Below, one piece after another: positions 1 through 12,178 of a stretch of DNA of 64,000 nt. The stretch's first letter is position 1. Every line of letters begins with the position of its first letter. Made by a program: the position numbers and the translations under genes. The DNA comes from Cristatella mucedo (taxonomy: Eukaryota > Bryozoa > Phylactolaemata > Cristatellidae), in contig WPIO01000001.1 of assembly GCA_009760855.2 (NCBI GenBank), forward strand, positions 15,106,001-15,170,000, written 5' to 3'. The notes below the pieces were generated by a model, which saw nothing but the letters and a program-made list of their open reading frames with translations, searched no databases and was not told the origin of the DNA.

Positions 1-690
1 TTCGACTAGGCCACAAACTCAGCGCTCGGGCAACGGTGCTAGTCTCAGCCGACGCGCGTTGAGTGACACCGGAACCTCATAGCAAGGCTAGCGACTTGTA
101 GGCGCTGCACCAGTACGCGCAGGTACGCCGGCCGACAGTAGTAGGAGCACGGCCGCGACGGGTTGCGCCTATACCTTAACAACATAACAAGTCTGTGTCT
201 ATAACGTAGACAAGTCTACTTAATAATAACAATAATAATCCTGGCTGATTAAACAGCCTCTTTTTGTATAGCGACGGAAGAGCCTTTACCGCATTCGCCA
301 CCGCTTGCAGTGGCGATAAAGGATCGCCTACCGCAGGAATCGAACCCACGACCTCGGGACCTAGGTCGTGAAAGCAACCGCCTTACCTAGTACGCCACCA
401 CGGCTCACCACAAACTTGACAGCGGAGGACGGTTACAGGCGTTCACCAGCGGCCACGACGTGCACCTACGGCTCCATTGCTTAGAGCTCAAATTAGCTCC
501 AATGCCAAAGCCGAGTTTGGAAGTATAGCGGACTGCCTATCTCACGGCGCGGCTTTTGAGCGGCCTCGGCCATAGATTATTACAAGATCGCGTAATCACG
601 AATAAGAAATATTAGTCGTAATCCGATCAAATTAGCTCGCCGGCGTTTCAGCTGGTAGCCACGAGATCTGCTAATAAAGGCGGACACAAA
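1..690 (+). repeat. Dispersed repeat R1, copy a (interrupted by a SINE)
   Basis: The sequence around 40-150 (CAGCCGACGCGCG, then CTTGTAGGCGCTGCACCA and ACGCGCAGGTACGCCG) and around 415-650 (GCTTAGAGCTCAAAT, then CGCGTAATCACGAATA) aligns in order with 41985-42440. Part of it also aligns with 28140-28480. The copy runs off the left edge of the window and is split by a SINE1 at 222-409. No reading frame is conserved. One copy carries AATAAA, so R1 could be an LTR, but I cannot identify its ends. Confidence 0.55.
222..409 (-). mobile_element. tRNA-derived SINE1, copy a
   Basis: Read on the minus strand this starts with GGTGAGCCGTGGTGGC, has a box A-like stretch over ACTAGGTAAGGCGG and a box B GGTTCGATTCC, and then the SINE1 body (GCGATCCTTTATCGCCACTG, GCTATACAAAAAGAGGCTG). 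It ends in an (ATT)n-like tail at 222-240. It sits inside repeat R1. The R1 sequence on either side continues the alignment to 42190-42220, so the SINE inserted after R1 spread. Confidence 0.75.
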
Positions 691-1569
691 GTTGGATTTT
701 TGGAGTCGATGGTGGGCCATTGCCTATCGGAGGATTTTCCACGCAGCTTTAGGCGCGCAGTTTTTTGAGAAAGCAGTCGCAGCGGTGGCCAACACTCGAA
801 ATCACGGGTCTAAAATAGGCGAAGCCGCAGTCCAGACAGCGTTTGCATATCGGTCAGGTGGCTCGTTTCAGTCTAAATTTGGTCTGAGCTGGAAGAAATG
901 CTGGAATCGGTTTCTCAATACAATTTCGAATTGTAGGGACGAGCTGGACTCTCGGAGGAACACTGAGAAGGCTGGTTACAAACTGATATCCTGTCTACAT
1001 AGCAACCGCACAGGAGTCGAGCGGAGCGGAGTGACTGGGGAGGGGAGGGCTTAAGCTCCAAGGAGCGTCGTGAGGGCGACGCTGAAAATCTGAAATGCGA
1101 GGCTCTGAAAGTAGCTCTACTTCTTCCAGCACAGGAGCTCGGAGGAAATCGAGGCGAGCCTAGCTACGCCGGCGGACCCTACCGACCGTGGCCACCCGGA
1201 GTGGCCACCTGCAGGCTTGTCATTCGCTTCTCCGAGAACGATTGGCCTAACCTTCGGAAGGCCTAAGCAAATAATCGATTACTAGACCAATTGTGTGTAA
1301 GTATTTTCTGACATTCTGCCGTAACAAACGCAGTGGAATAGAAGAGTAGTGCAAATCCTGCAGGGAGGGGGGCAAGTTGTGCTAATACCTGCCCCTGGGT
1401 ACCCCCCCCCCAGGTATCCCTAAAGCTCTATCAGGTGGCGCTCTCATGAAGCAAGTAACCGCGGTAGCCGGTTCTCATTCTACCACTATGCTCGGAAACA
1501 AGCATATCTACGTTGTAAATGCTTCCTTTCCAATAAGTCTGAAATATTTGTAAATATAAACCAAGATGT

Positions 1570-2420
1570 CAGTTGTGTTGCTGCCAGTGCTTCGTACGAT
1601 TTCTTATTTGCTTCGTAATGCCTTATGGATTATCTGATAAGGGCAGAAATTTTAAATTGGCTGCAGTTTTCATATGCTGGAAGCTATTGAGTATCCACAG
1701 AATGCAGACTATGCCTCTGTATCCACAGATGAATCGTATAGTGGAACGATATAACGGCACACTGGTAAGAGGTATTGCAGAGTATTAAAGCAAAAACAAG
1801 ATTTTAAACCTTTTTTGCAGCTTTTGCTGATAGAATACGGTTCATCGGAGGATGAGTAAACCGAATATACTCCAACCAGATTGATCCTGGGTAGGGAACT
1901 AAGATTACCGCCAGCTGATATGTTGACGGGAGCGCCACACTTTGAGCATTCTGGGGCTATTGCTACAGAGTAAGTTCGAGATATGCAAGAACGGTTTGTG
2001 ATCAGGTTAGAGTAAACTTAGCCGTCTCTGAAGACGACCCGAGAAGCAAGCTAATTTAAAATCCCGTGAGGTTGCTCTATGACCAGGTGATTCTGTATGG
2101 CATTTCAACTCTATCATGCGGTGAAAGAATAAGTTTCTCACGATTCTTTTGAGTCTCTTAAGAGATCCATCTGCTATTTACAATTGCCTTTTGGATGTGA
2201 CATTTCGCATATGTTTTATACCTTAAGAGAAATTTTGCATGCAGCTGGTCCTTTGTGAAAACACCTCGGGACGGATGGTCTTTTCACACAGATCAGTAGT
2301 GTGAACAGCAGTGATTTATGTAGCTCAGGTGAGGGTTTCGAGCCGAATCTAACTGACGATGAAGATTATATTGATGCTTATCAGTCCACGGCATTACGAT
2401 AAGTGATACTCAGCAACATG
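1570..2420 (+). pseudogene. Decayed Ty3/gypsy retrotransposon integrase
   Basis: The frame from 1573 to 1788 reads as the end of a retroviral-type integrase core. It contains LSDKGRNF, then PLYPQMNRIVERYNGTL. The aspartate (1636-1638) and glutamate (1744-1746) are exactly 35 residues apart, the D-35-E spacing of this family. After stops and frame changes, more pieces follow: TRLILGRELRLPADML near 1880-1930, matching the conserved gypsy block after the core, and GDSVWHFN near 2090-2110, matching the start of the C-terminal domain. Upstream protease, RT and RNase H are not visible. Several frames are broken, so this is an old dead copy. Role in the family: insertion of the cDNA into the host genome. 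Confidence 0.7.
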
Positions 2421-2707
2421 CTGGAGATGGCCGCCATTGATTGAAAAGAACGATTATACCAAGATGAATGAACGGTTGCGTCATGAAAGACGAGTCGCAG
2501 CGAGTGGGTTGCATTCCCAGGGAGCAAGTGCAGTGCCTTGCTCATAGAGATGCTCGCGGCTGTTGCATATCTGACGTTCGTTGTGAAGCGCTCGATGTAC
2601 CAGTGTGCAGTGTTTTATTTGGACAGACTTTTTCTTATGAGTTTGGACGCGCTCGCGCACACAATTGCGGTACCACTGTTTCTCGGACCTGAATCCTTGA
2701 ATCTATG

Positions 2708-2897
2708 GTGAGCCGTGATGGCACACTGACAAGGCATTTGCTTGCTCTTCACGACCTGAGGTCTCGAGGTCGCACATTCGAATCCTGCGGTGGGCGACCC
2801 ATTATTGCCGCTGCACGCTGGGTGGTAGCCTTTTCGGATCTTCTGCCGCTATACAAAAAGAGGCTGTTAATTCAGCTACTATTTATTTATTTATGTA
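2708..2897 (+). mobile_element. tRNA-derived SINE1, copy b (diverged)
   Basis: GTGAGCCGTGATGGCACACT, a degenerate box B (CATTCGAATCC), GGTGGGCGACCCATTATTGC and CTATACAAAAAGAGGCTG follow the order seen in the other SINE1 copies. The tail is (ATTT)n at about 2880-2896. The head is more mutated than in the copies at 46.2 and 48.1 kb. Confidence 0.7.
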
Positions 2898-4550
2898 AGC
2901 CGAAGTACGCCGACGCACGAGTAAGGTAGTTGCAGGATAGCTACAATACGTTCAAGTTCTGCAAGCTCTCCAGTAACTATGGTGCGAATTTAAGTGAGCA
3001 ATAATTTGGAGTACAGAGCGACTAGCCAACTTGACAAACGACGATCCAGACCAATGCGATGATTAAATAGTGAGGCGCTCGCGTCTAGCTTGCTACAGAT
3101 ACCTGTTGACGGTTTTCAATTTAAGGGGGTTACAAAGGAAAACATTCGGTGACCGAATTTTGGTGCTTCAATATTAAAATAATGGTGTGCTAAATCGGTC
3201 AGATTATGACCGCCGATATAGCGGGTTACGCAGTATTCTCGGGCTAGCTTGCATGAAAGCTGGCTTTTATGGAATCTATAATTGAGCGGCTTAATTCAAC
3301 AATTAATTGTCTGAGTTCGAGGCTTTGTGCAGGGTAAGAGTTGAGCGTAAGACCTCCTGCGTTTAGGTACCTGCAAGTAGCTAGCCACAAATTCATCCAC
3401 GGCTCAGGCTTTATTAGTTTTGTCGATTCCCGACTGGGAGCACTGTTGCGAGCGCTGTGCTTTCGGCCATCATCTGTTCTGACTTGGTAGCCGCTACACA
3501 TCGTGCGGTTTAACAATATTGCTGGAATTGAATCCTCATAGGGCCCGCGTATACGATCTTAGGCTTGATTCTTCGTCTTGCTCTGTTTTTTAGCAGCATG
3601 CTCAGATCACTCGCTCGGATTTTGGTTACTTTATTTTGAGATATGGACGTGGAAATAATGCTTCTTTCAAGGTCACAGGGTCTTATTGATATTTAACTGA
3701 TCGATGAAGTTGGTAATAAGTTGCAGATGCAAATCTCGACTACGTATAATTTAGAGTGCACTGTTTGTTACTGGGTTCAGCTAGTCAACTTGGTTCACGT
3801 CTAGTTCAAGTTGGTAAGGAAGCTCAGTGACTTTCTATTGCAGTCTTCTTCGATGCTTCGTTCTGGCCAGACTGGAGTTTCCAGCCTAGATTTCGATTAT
3901 GATATATCGACGCATGATTTCCACCGTGGTAATTCACATTGTTCCATTCTTGATCTGGTAAACATTTTAGCCAGTCCTTGATTTTATGAGTGCTGACTTG
4001 TATTCTCAATGGAACAGCTCATCTTCACGCTTAAAAGGGCCATTGCTTTGATCCAACAAAGGCTTGCATGAGGTATGTGAAAATCCTTCTTTGTGTGCTG
4101 TTGCGATAGGAGCCCTGTTTGAGTAGATGATTTATTTTAATGCATGCAGGATATTTTGTATATTCCAGCTTGGACGATTTGTTAAAGATCGGAGCCCTTG
4201 CATTGGACACCGGATTTTTTCATTCCCGACCTTGAGCGATTCAGTTGAGGTCGTGCGCCCTGACGAGTGGCTCTCAGACGTTGCCCACGTTGTATACACG
4301 GAATTCATTCGTTTCCTTGCTTAGATGGTTGGGCTTCGATCGGTGCCTGTTTGAATTGATCACATGCATGTAAGTGTACAATGAACAGGGAATTCATTCT
4401 TTACGGGGGGGGGTCGATTCAATTAGTTATGATGGGAACCGTTTTTGAATGACTCCGTTATTTTAGGAACAATCGATGTGGCCATATCGTTGAGCTCTGT
4501 GTGGTTATTTTGAGATTATGACACTGTCTTTGAATTATGGGTTGTTGTGA
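2898..4550. other. Stretch with no recognisable gene
   Basis: Only short, unsupported open frames on both strands. I see no conserved protein motif, repeat match within the window or splice-site pattern. If the integrase remnant at 1.6-2.4 kb belongs to a longer element, this could be its unrecognisable 3' part. Confidence 0.4.
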
Positions 4551-4559
4551 TTTATGACA

Positions 4560-4720
4560 GTGGTATATAAGTTACGGGCGGCAAAGACCCGGGGAGTGAG
4601 GTTTAGGACGCCGGGCGGACAGTCGGGTATTGGCCCGATGCGGCATCCGTGTGAATAAATGTCTTTGAGCCAGCTTCGGTGTTCTATGTGGTATCGCGTA
4701 CCTGCCGCTTAGAGCATGCC
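4560..4720 (+). promoter_or_regulatory. LTR-like promoter and poly(A) arrangement (candidate)
   Basis: TATATAAG at about 4564 is followed about 90 bp later by GAATAAATGTCTTTGAG, the TATA-then-AATAAA order of an LTR U3-R region. It lies about 2 kb downstream of the decayed gypsy integrase on the same strand, so it may be that element's 3' LTR. No second LTR copy or primer-binding site was found, so the call is tentative. Confidence 0.22.
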
Positions 4721-5239
4721 AAACTACACTCTAGACTAGAACTCCACGATACGGCGAACTTCTAGTTCGTGTGCTTATTGTTTGAATGCCTCCGCGAATC
4801 CAACTGACCGCACGGTCTTCACTTGGATAGCCCGCCGCTACCCTGTCCAGGCGCCACACTTCCACGTAAACAGCACGCCGACTGAGGAGATGCGGTCGGT
4901 ACGACATTGGGCTTACGATTAACACTCTAAGCCAATGCGCAATATTATGCGAAATTATTCTTCTTTGTAAATGGTGCCATCGATCATGCAGGTATATTTA
5001 CTTTGGGAGATGGGAGGAATCTGTTTACGTCGTGGGCGATACCTCTTGAGTCGAGGGAAACATGTTGAGCATTGACCTACCTTTGGTCAGTTCGGTAATG
5101 GTGAATTGTAAACTACGGATGTTGAACGAGGATAATGGCCTAGTCAAAATTGCAGTTGGATTAAGAAAACGATGAGTGGAAATGACATTCTGGCGAACTT
5201 CCGATTAAACTGAAACAGCAGATGTCCTTTGTCAAGATA

Positions 5240-5998
5240 CGTTTTTTTTAGTAGGATCCGAATTCGGGTTTGCTTAGACAGGGATACCATATCTAAATTG
5301 GTCCATGCAGTTGTGACATCCCATCTTGACATCTGTAACTCACTTTTTGCTGGTCTACTGGCCTGTGCACTCAGGCGCTTACAGCTGGTGCAAAACTCTG
5401 CAGCTAGGCTTGTCTGTCATGAACGTCGAAATTGCCACATCACACCACTTCTCGCCGACCTACACTCCCTGTCAAGCCACTCATCGACTTCAAGGTTCTG
5501 CCACTCACTTTTAGGTCCCTTCATTCATTCGCTCCAGCCTACCTTTCAGATCTACTCCACCACCAGGCTAAGTATCGTACCACTCGCTTTTCGGAATCAA
5601 ACCATTTACCTACACCTCGTACGAACCTCAAATCCTTTGGAGACCGTGCCTTTAGTTCGCATGCTCCCAAACCGAGGGATTTACTTTCGACTTGCGTCAC
5701 ATCTGACTTGAACGCATTTAAAAAGCAACTAAGAACGCATCTATTTATCACGGCACTTAGTAGGTACATGTGATTCGTCTTTGTATGCTTATGCGGGCTG
5801 ACACTGTGCATGCTGTCACTAACCATACTTGCATGATGAGACTGTGTCACCCCTAACCATGTTATGTTTGTTGTCATTGAGCATGCTACCACTAACCATT
5901 CGATCGTGCTTCCTCTTCAAGAAAATGTAAAGTGCCTAGAAAGAGATTGAGATCTCTTGAGGTCGCTACATCAAATATATTATTATTATTATAATTTA
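5240..5998 (+). mobile_element. LINE-A (L2-like), 5'-truncated copy
   Basis: Aligns with the last third of the LINE-A copy at 52-54.6 kb, from GGATACCATATCTAAATTGG (equivalent of 53866) through the C-terminal coding part (CTGCAGCTAGGCTTGTCTGT) to the shared 3' tail GTGCCTAGAAAGAGATTGAG and a terminal ATT run. The reading frame is broken by indels. It is a dead-on-arrival copy of the type produced by target-primed reverse transcription. Confidence 0.85.
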
Positions 5999-5999
5999 A

Positions 6000-6640
6000 A
6001 TGACTCAGAAGGGTTGACCTGCTCTGAATCTCAATTTTGTCGATATCTCTCTCTTTCGTAAGCTGTAATCTGAATTCGCATATTTCTTCTATCTTTTGAA
6101 AGGCTGTGCTTCTTTGCTCCCTCTCGAGCGTCGATGCGACCATATGTAGTACCCGTGGTAGAAACAGCTTCAGTTCGGATTCCACTGGTTCCTCAACAAG
6201 GCTATTACGTGGTAGTAAGGCTATCGATCTGTCACACGGTTCTCTGATTTGCTACTCCTATTTGGTGTCGCGTTTGCACCGAGTTCTTTCCGGGTCAACC
6301 GTTGCTGTGGCCTGAGACGATCACAAGATAGAGGCCAATTTGGCAATGAAGCCAAACAGCAGCTGCCGACTGCTAATAGCTTGAGACGACCAATAGGCCT
6401 AAACATGGCTATGACGGCCGGCCTGTGCACGTCTACGACTAAGTCGGGCAGCAAGCTGAATGGAGATCCAGCTAGCGAGAAGAGAACGGCTCTATTTTAG
6501 CATGACAGCCGACTTTGAGCTCGCATCAGAGATCCAGTAGTGGACTGGAGGTCAGAAACCCAATTGACATTGTTAAAGGCGCTAGGTTGCTACAAGGCTG
6601 TAAGCCACCGTTTGTCTGTCCGAGGACTGACATACGTTCT
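6000..6640. other. Unassigned stretch between repeats
   Basis: No gene motif seen. Overlapping short frames on both strands look like chance frames. Confidence 0.3.
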
Positions 6641-6649
6641 AGAGGAGGG

Positions 6650-6965
6650 GGTAGTGCAATGCCCCACCATTGTGAACTCGAATATTAGCCGCTGACCTGA
6701 ACTGAAGGCCGCTTTAAAATAGCCGCGACTAGCCGAGGCTTACGAACAGAGCGACTTGTGATTTGGCATGAGCGAGATTATTCAATGACTAACGACCTGG
6801 CTTCTATTCGAGGTATGGGCTTGACCGCAGTCACTCTCTTGGAGCAACGGTCTGCAGGTCGGCGAGTCCAAGCGCTGAGCTCTGATATAAGCTTGTAATG
6901 AGTCTGCCTGACGTCGCCTGCCAAAATGCTCCGCAATCTTGTTATTGCACACTTTCACACACACA
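6650..6965 (+). repeat. Dispersed repeat R2, copy a
   Basis: GCTGACCTGAACTGA, GCCGAGGCTTACGAACAG, then GCAGTCACTCTCTTGGAG and ATAAGCTTGTAATGAGTC match, in order, 48620-48905 on the same strand. Intervening indels show the copies are old. No coding potential is recognised and the class of element is unknown. Confidence 0.6.
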
Positions 6966-8223
6966 CATTTTCCCTCGTGCTGGAATTGCTGCTGACACAT
7001 TTGATAATAGGGTTACATGAGAGCTTTCGCTGTTGCTGAACTAAGAGCGCTAGGAACGGAACTTTGATCGTCATGCAAACTTATCAGTGGTTCGCAATTC
7101 AAGTGGAAATCATTAAGAACCAGTTTCTCCGTCCAGGAGTGGTCAGGTCATGTATCTGGAGAATATTGCATTTGATAGTCCAAACAGCTGGCAAAGGTAA
7201 AGGCTCGAAGATTGAGCTCATCATAACAGGCAGGTCACATAAAAGTCGCAAGTAACTTTCAAAAATTCAAGCTAAGTACTGAAGCACTTGATTCGAATAT
7301 TACGAGCCACTAAATCATCATTCTGCTTACCAGATGCAATTACATGAAGCCAACGAGCAACAACGCGCTGCAGCTGCTTCGGTCAACCGGAAACAGTTTA
7401 CAGATCAGCCTGCGTCTCTGGGTGCCAACTAATGCATTGCAGGAATCTTGAAGTGACGGAGAAAGAACGGCTCTCAGTCGCTGGCACTCGCATTTTCAAA
7501 TGCAGAACTATGGCGACATGCCTGCCTGCCAGCCGGCAACAGTAAGCAGTTATCCAAGCAAAAATAAAATATCTGCAAGTTACGCGCTAACAACATAAAA
7601 AGCTAGTATTCAGAAGCACACCGAAATGGCACGTTTGGGGAAATGTGGGCATCGAAGGAGGAAGTAAACAAAAAAGGCTGACGGAAACAACAATTCCTGA
7701 AACCGCCCAACTACCGAATTGAAGGAATAACAATATCCGAGCATAGAAAAATACATGCAATGAGATAAGACGCCTTGACGATGTATCAAAGCTGTGCGTC
7801 ATAACCTGTAAACATTGCATGTCGATGTCTAAAGCCTTCCGAGCTGTCTCCAGCGAGATCGTTTAACAAAGGTCGAGCTTGGAGGTTCTTCGTACGTACG
7901 GGATAAATGCAAGCTAGACAAGGACGATGCAGGAACGAGGGACGGGCAGAAAAGAAAGACGGGAGAGGGAGAGCGCACATGGAGCCGAATTGGGAGAGCA
8001 TGGAGGAAGAACACACAGGCGGGACAGAAATGTGATACTCAGCCAAAAATTAAAAAAATTAAAACCAATGTCACGTAGTAGTGGCAAATAACTAACTAGT
8101 CTACCTGCAGCGAATAAAGATCTGTACGTGTCAGGACTGCAGGTGAATGCGTGCACTTGTGCTAGCTATATAAAGATAGTCTGGCAAGCCCAATCTCTTT
8201 CTATGCCGGCTGCCACAAACGGG
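6966..8223. other. Downstream flank of UNC93-1, no gene recognised
   Basis: AT-rich sequence beyond the UNC93-1 stop codon. It would contain the 3' UTR and poly(A) site, which I cannot place. The minus-strand frames here have no recognisable motif. Confidence 0.35.
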
Positions 8224-8444
8224 CTAGCCTTGCCGAAGGACACCTCTCCTGAGCAGTCCCTCGATGAAGATATACGATGTCAGTGCTGTCACTTGCAAGC
8301 AAATGACGATGTAGGTCTTCGTCTGCAGTGTAATCCACTCAAACGCTGCTGTCATTGTGCCTAGGGCGACACTGCAGCCATAGCACAGCAGGTAGGCTGC
8401 ACAGGCTGAAGGCAGCTTTTCTTGAAATAGGAACCCCTGAAATC
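8224..8444 (-). CDS. UNC93A: UNC93-1 last coding exon (transmembrane C-terminus)
   Basis: The acceptor TTGCAG|GA follows a pyrimidine-rich stretch. The exon begins with 2 nt that complete a split glycine codon from the exon at 9254-9388 and runs 73 codons to TAG. The start, GFQGFLFQEK, aligns with the NALYGVLF-type motif that opens the last part of UNC93A proteins. Two hydrophobic stretches follow (SACAAYLLCYGCSVALGTM and TYIVICLQVTALTSYIF), then a basic tail. The paralogous exon at 49590-49813 has the same phase and is one codon longer. Role: final transmembrane helices of a major-facilitator-fold membrane protein. A human family member, UNC93B1, traffics Toll-like receptors, and nematode unc-93 regulates a potassium channel. 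The substrate or partner here is unknown. Confidence 0.87.
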
Positions 8445-8843
8445 CTGCAAGTCAGTCAAATAGGGCGATGAGCAAAACAAGTTGCCAAAACAACGGATAC
8501 TGACTCTGAATGTCCAGCTTAAAAAGCAGGTTCTTGGGCATGCAATAGCGGTTCTCATTTCAAGGCGGCCTGCCTTGAGCTGACAACTGCACAAACATTT
8601 GTGTGTGTCGTATGTTTACGCATCACAAACAAATGCCGATATTTCAGAGCACCTATTGTGTGCAAACATAAGTTGTTTCGTGGCTATGTAAGGTAATCAG
8701 AACGTCAGGAGAGGGTTATGCCATCATATGTGCTGCAATGTATAGCTAAGGATAAACGAACGTTTCGCACAACGATGCAGCTAGGATGCCAACTCAGTCC
8801 CTTACAAAAAGATGATCTTCTATTTGTATATATTTAGCATAGA

Positions 8844-9011
8844 CAATCGACTCCAGGTATAAGAATGTCAGATATAGGAATACTCCGCTTATAAGAATAG
8901 CAGTTCCACGTACCAGATTTACTCCAACTATAGTCTCACATATGAAAATACTCTGCCTATAAGAATGGCCATTTGCCAGCCCGAGCATAATCTCATAAGT
9001 GGAGTCGACTG
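8844..9011. mobile_element. pogo/Tigger-like MITE (168 bp)
   Basis: Imperfect terminal inverted repeats: CAATCGACTCCAGGTATAAG at the left and, reverse-complemented, CAGTCGACTCCACTTATGAG at the right. The interior has several TATAAGAAT subterminal repeats. TA follows the right end, as expected for TA-targeting Tc1/mariner/pogo elements, while the left flank is GA rather than TA. No transposase frame, so non-autonomous. It lies in the last intron of UNC93-1. Confidence 0.6.
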
Positions 9012-9253
9012 TATAGTATAACTATGGAGCAAACAAGTGCAGTTTTACTTAGCTTTATAGGACCTCATTTGTCAGGACAATTTTAGTATAGCCCATTCCC
9101 CTTAGGCAAAAACGGCACAAGATGAATGCCCAAATACGTATACAGATACAGTATACTTGACTCGAAAAAAAAGGTTTCGAAACTGTGTGATCTAACCGAG
9201 CCAAACAAGCGGCTACGATGGATAAAACACTAAAAAGGTGCCTCTTTACTTAC

Positions 9254-9388
9254 CATTAATTTGGGATGACAGGATGCCATCTGAGAAACACCACATCACG
9301 ACTGGTAAGAACAACAGAAATGATACTCCGCCTTCTGGCGGTGTCCAGAACAGCATGATGATGTACGCTCCACTGGCCACCAGACCGG
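9254..9388 (-). CDS. UNC93A: UNC93-1 coding exon (135 nt)
   Basis: The acceptor is TTCTGTCATTGTAG|CC and the donor ATTAATG|GTAAGT. It encodes SGLVASGAYIIMLFW, then FLLFLPVVMWCFSDGILSSQ and ING. The W..SD pattern followed by Q and N is the conserved UNC93A block just before the last two helices. Length and phase are identical to the UNC93-2 exon at 50006-50140. The flanking introns contain the MITE at 8844-9011 on one side and the nested LINEs on the other. Confidence 0.88.
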
Positions 9389-10345
9389 CTACAATGACAG
9401 AACAGAGGTTAAAGAGAAAAGCTTCTGCTCCCACAAATGATTCACCAAGCACTTGCATGAGTTGCCATCAGCAAGTAAACACTGCCAATGCAAGCCGTCG
9501 AAACCTATCAACAAAACGATATTGGCTCATGCACGAATAGTCTGGTATGATCGAAACTGCCGGGGCTGCTTCAAGTTTATATTTCGTGCGAAACAAGCAT
9601 CTTGATTGCAGATCTCTGTCAGCACAGAGTAATTTCAATTTTCCATAGAATTGCAAAATTAGCACGTATGCTTCCTTTGCATGTGTCTATATGTAACTGT
9701 TCTCGTCGACAGAAAGCTAACATAACATTGTATACCCACACAGAGATAGTCTGCGGTTTGCTGTTGAGATTTAACTAGCATTATTTAACTAACATATTTA
9801 ACTAGCTATTCATAGCCAGTAATACTAAGCACAAGCTTTAAAAAGCCTATAAAAAGGTCAGGACATTCACCACATATCCATCCACCTGGCATGTGAGGAT
9901 TATTATGCATTGCACCAACCCATCCCAGCTCAGACCAAGTGGTGTTTCTCCTAAAACATTATTTGAATCACATGCTAACAATCCTGCTAGGGTCGATCGC
10001 CTTCCGACACCAAGCACTACTAGCGTTATTTTGTCCGTTGCAGAATTCTCTTACCAAAATCGATATTCTTGCGAACATCAGATATGGAAATCGATACAGC
10101 TAAGACCTTTTCAAGTATAACTGCTTGTTTTCTTACCGTAGCACGTAAGAAGTTACGTGCCTATGGAAATATAAACGCTAATTACTCGGGACTAGGTCAG
10201 CTATGCCAGCGGTGGCTGCTAGTAATCTGCCTATTACGTACGATCACGCTTACCTATTATCGTTTTGTCATTGTTGTTCATACGCATTCCTAGAGGTGGT
10301 TGTTGTCACCAAGGTCCGTGAAGTATTTTGGAATTCCAAGCATTT
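9389..10345. other. Intron sequence of UNC93-1, no feature recognised
   Basis: AT-rich intronic DNA. Short frames only. The LINE-A copy beginning near 10346 could start somewhat earlier, but no endonuclease domain motif is visible here. Confidence 0.35.
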
Positions 10346-12178
10346 TCAGATCTCATTAAGTCTATGGTTTGTGCCCTCCACTACATCCCAAGTCACATGT
10401 GAATCGCGATACCTTAAGACCCTTGAAATCGATGCTGTATTTCGCGAGAATGTCTTCTTAGCCCCTGCTACCAATCCTTCTTCAGACCTGTCATCATTAG
10501 TAGAATGCCATAATCCGACACTAGCAGATATGCTGAAAGAGCTTCCTCTGACTAAGCGAATTGTGTGACCTCGCTAAGACGACCTAGGGTCTACCGCGGA
10601 CATTAAACAAGCTAGGTCAACTGTGCACAAGCTTGAAAAAGCATATAAAAGATCAAGACTGACTGTTCATCAACAGGCATACGAGGACTACTGTGGGTCG
10701 TACCAATCAATCCATGCAAAGGCCAAGTCTAGCTTTTACAAAAAACCTTGTTGAATTACAAATGGACAATTCAAAAATGCTGCAGTCTACGACCAACCTT
10801 CTCCTCAATGCTCCCAGGCTAGCTCCTTACCTAGGGATCCTTTCGATGACCCAACTGATCGCTTCTCTAGCTTCTTTGTCAACAAGATAGATATGATCAT
10901 GGAGTCCATCCCTAGGGGGCACCATTCTCTCTGGAATCCTGCCCCTCAATTCAGTGCATTATCTCAATGTCTACATTCCAGGAGGCCATGAGTCCTCATC
11001 CTGAACTTCATGTCCCACTCAAAAAAGACAACTCGTTCTCTAGAACCTATTCCCACTGTCCTACTTATACGATGCATGGATCTGCTGCTGCCATGCATAA
11101 CTATAAACATAAATATGTCATTAGCCTCAGGTCATGTCCCAACATGTCTAAAAGAAAGGCTCCAGTCAGGCCACAACTCAAGAAAGAAACAATAAACCAA
11201 GAGAACTTAAGCAACTTTTCCAGTCTTCCTTCTACCATTCCTATCAAAGACACTGGAACGAGTCGTCCAGACCAGGTAGGTGAACTCATATATTGAAACT
11301 TCAAACCTTGCTAGTAAGTTCCAGTTTGGTTTTAGAGCTAATGACTCTAGAGTCAGCACTGACTCTAAAGTCAGCAGTGTATAATCACTTTCTTAGGAAC
11401 ACAGACTTAGGTAAGAGTTTCTCTGTTTGTTTTAGTCGATCTCTCGGCAGCTTTTGATACTGTCGATCACCAAGTCCTTCTCAAGCTCCTCTTATCCCAC
11501 CTGGCCATCACTGGCACTGCACTACCATGGTTTCAGTCCTATCTCAGGGGGAGACTTCAGACTATTGATGTGAACAGAAAAAGATCATACGAGGAGTCAC
11601 TGAAGTATGAGTTACCTAAGGGCTCTGTGCTTGGTCCGGTTCTTTTCATGGCTTATAATCTCCCTCTGTCCATGACTTATACACTCCCTCTTGCCGATGT
11701 GATTGCCAGGCACAACCTAAGCTTTCATTTCTATGCAGATGACAGTCAGTTGTACCTTTGCTTTGATCCATCCATAACCCTCCAATGTGTCTATTTCTCT
11801 GAACTACCTGCTGCATGTATTGATGACATCCTCATATGGATTACAGCACATTTTCTTAAATTGAATGAGGATAAAACGAACTTATTAGTTTTGGGTAAAC
11901 CAAGTGTGATTAAGAAATTGGAAAACCTAACGCTCAAAATCGGCACTGCCAGCTTATCTCCTGTTGAATCTGCACGAAACCTAGGTGTCCTGTTCTGAAA
12001 TGACCTTTCGACGGCATCAGCTCCACAGTCGTTTGCCTACTTTCAGCTACATAACATTGCAAAATCCCAGTCAAGTAGGGCATCAACTCAAGTTGATGCA
12101 CTGCTTGACTGGGATTTTGCAAGGTTCTGTCACTCACTTTTAGGTCCCTTCATTCTTTGGCTCCAGTCTATCTATCAA
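10346..12178 (+). mobile_element. LINE-A copy, 5' part, split by LINE-B
   Basis: Collinear with 52148-54150. It starts at the region between endonuclease and RT (TCACATGTGAATCGCGATAC). RT fragments include SVLGPVLF, then FHFYADDSQLYLCFDPS (11720-11770), and the post-RT block ARNLGVLF. Frameshifts and stops break the frame. The copy is interrupted at about 12178 by LINE-B and resumes at about 13797. It is antisense inside an UNC93-1 intron. Confidence 0.85.
12057..12122. repeat. Near-perfect 32-bp hairpin inside LINE-A
   Basis: Arms 12057-12088 and 12091-12122 are reverse complements with 30 of 32 positions matching and a 2-nt loop. In the reference copy near 54055-54090 the corresponding sequence occurs once and is not palindromic. 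The second arm is therefore a snap-back copy made here, next to an internal deletion of LINE-A. Confidence 0.85.
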
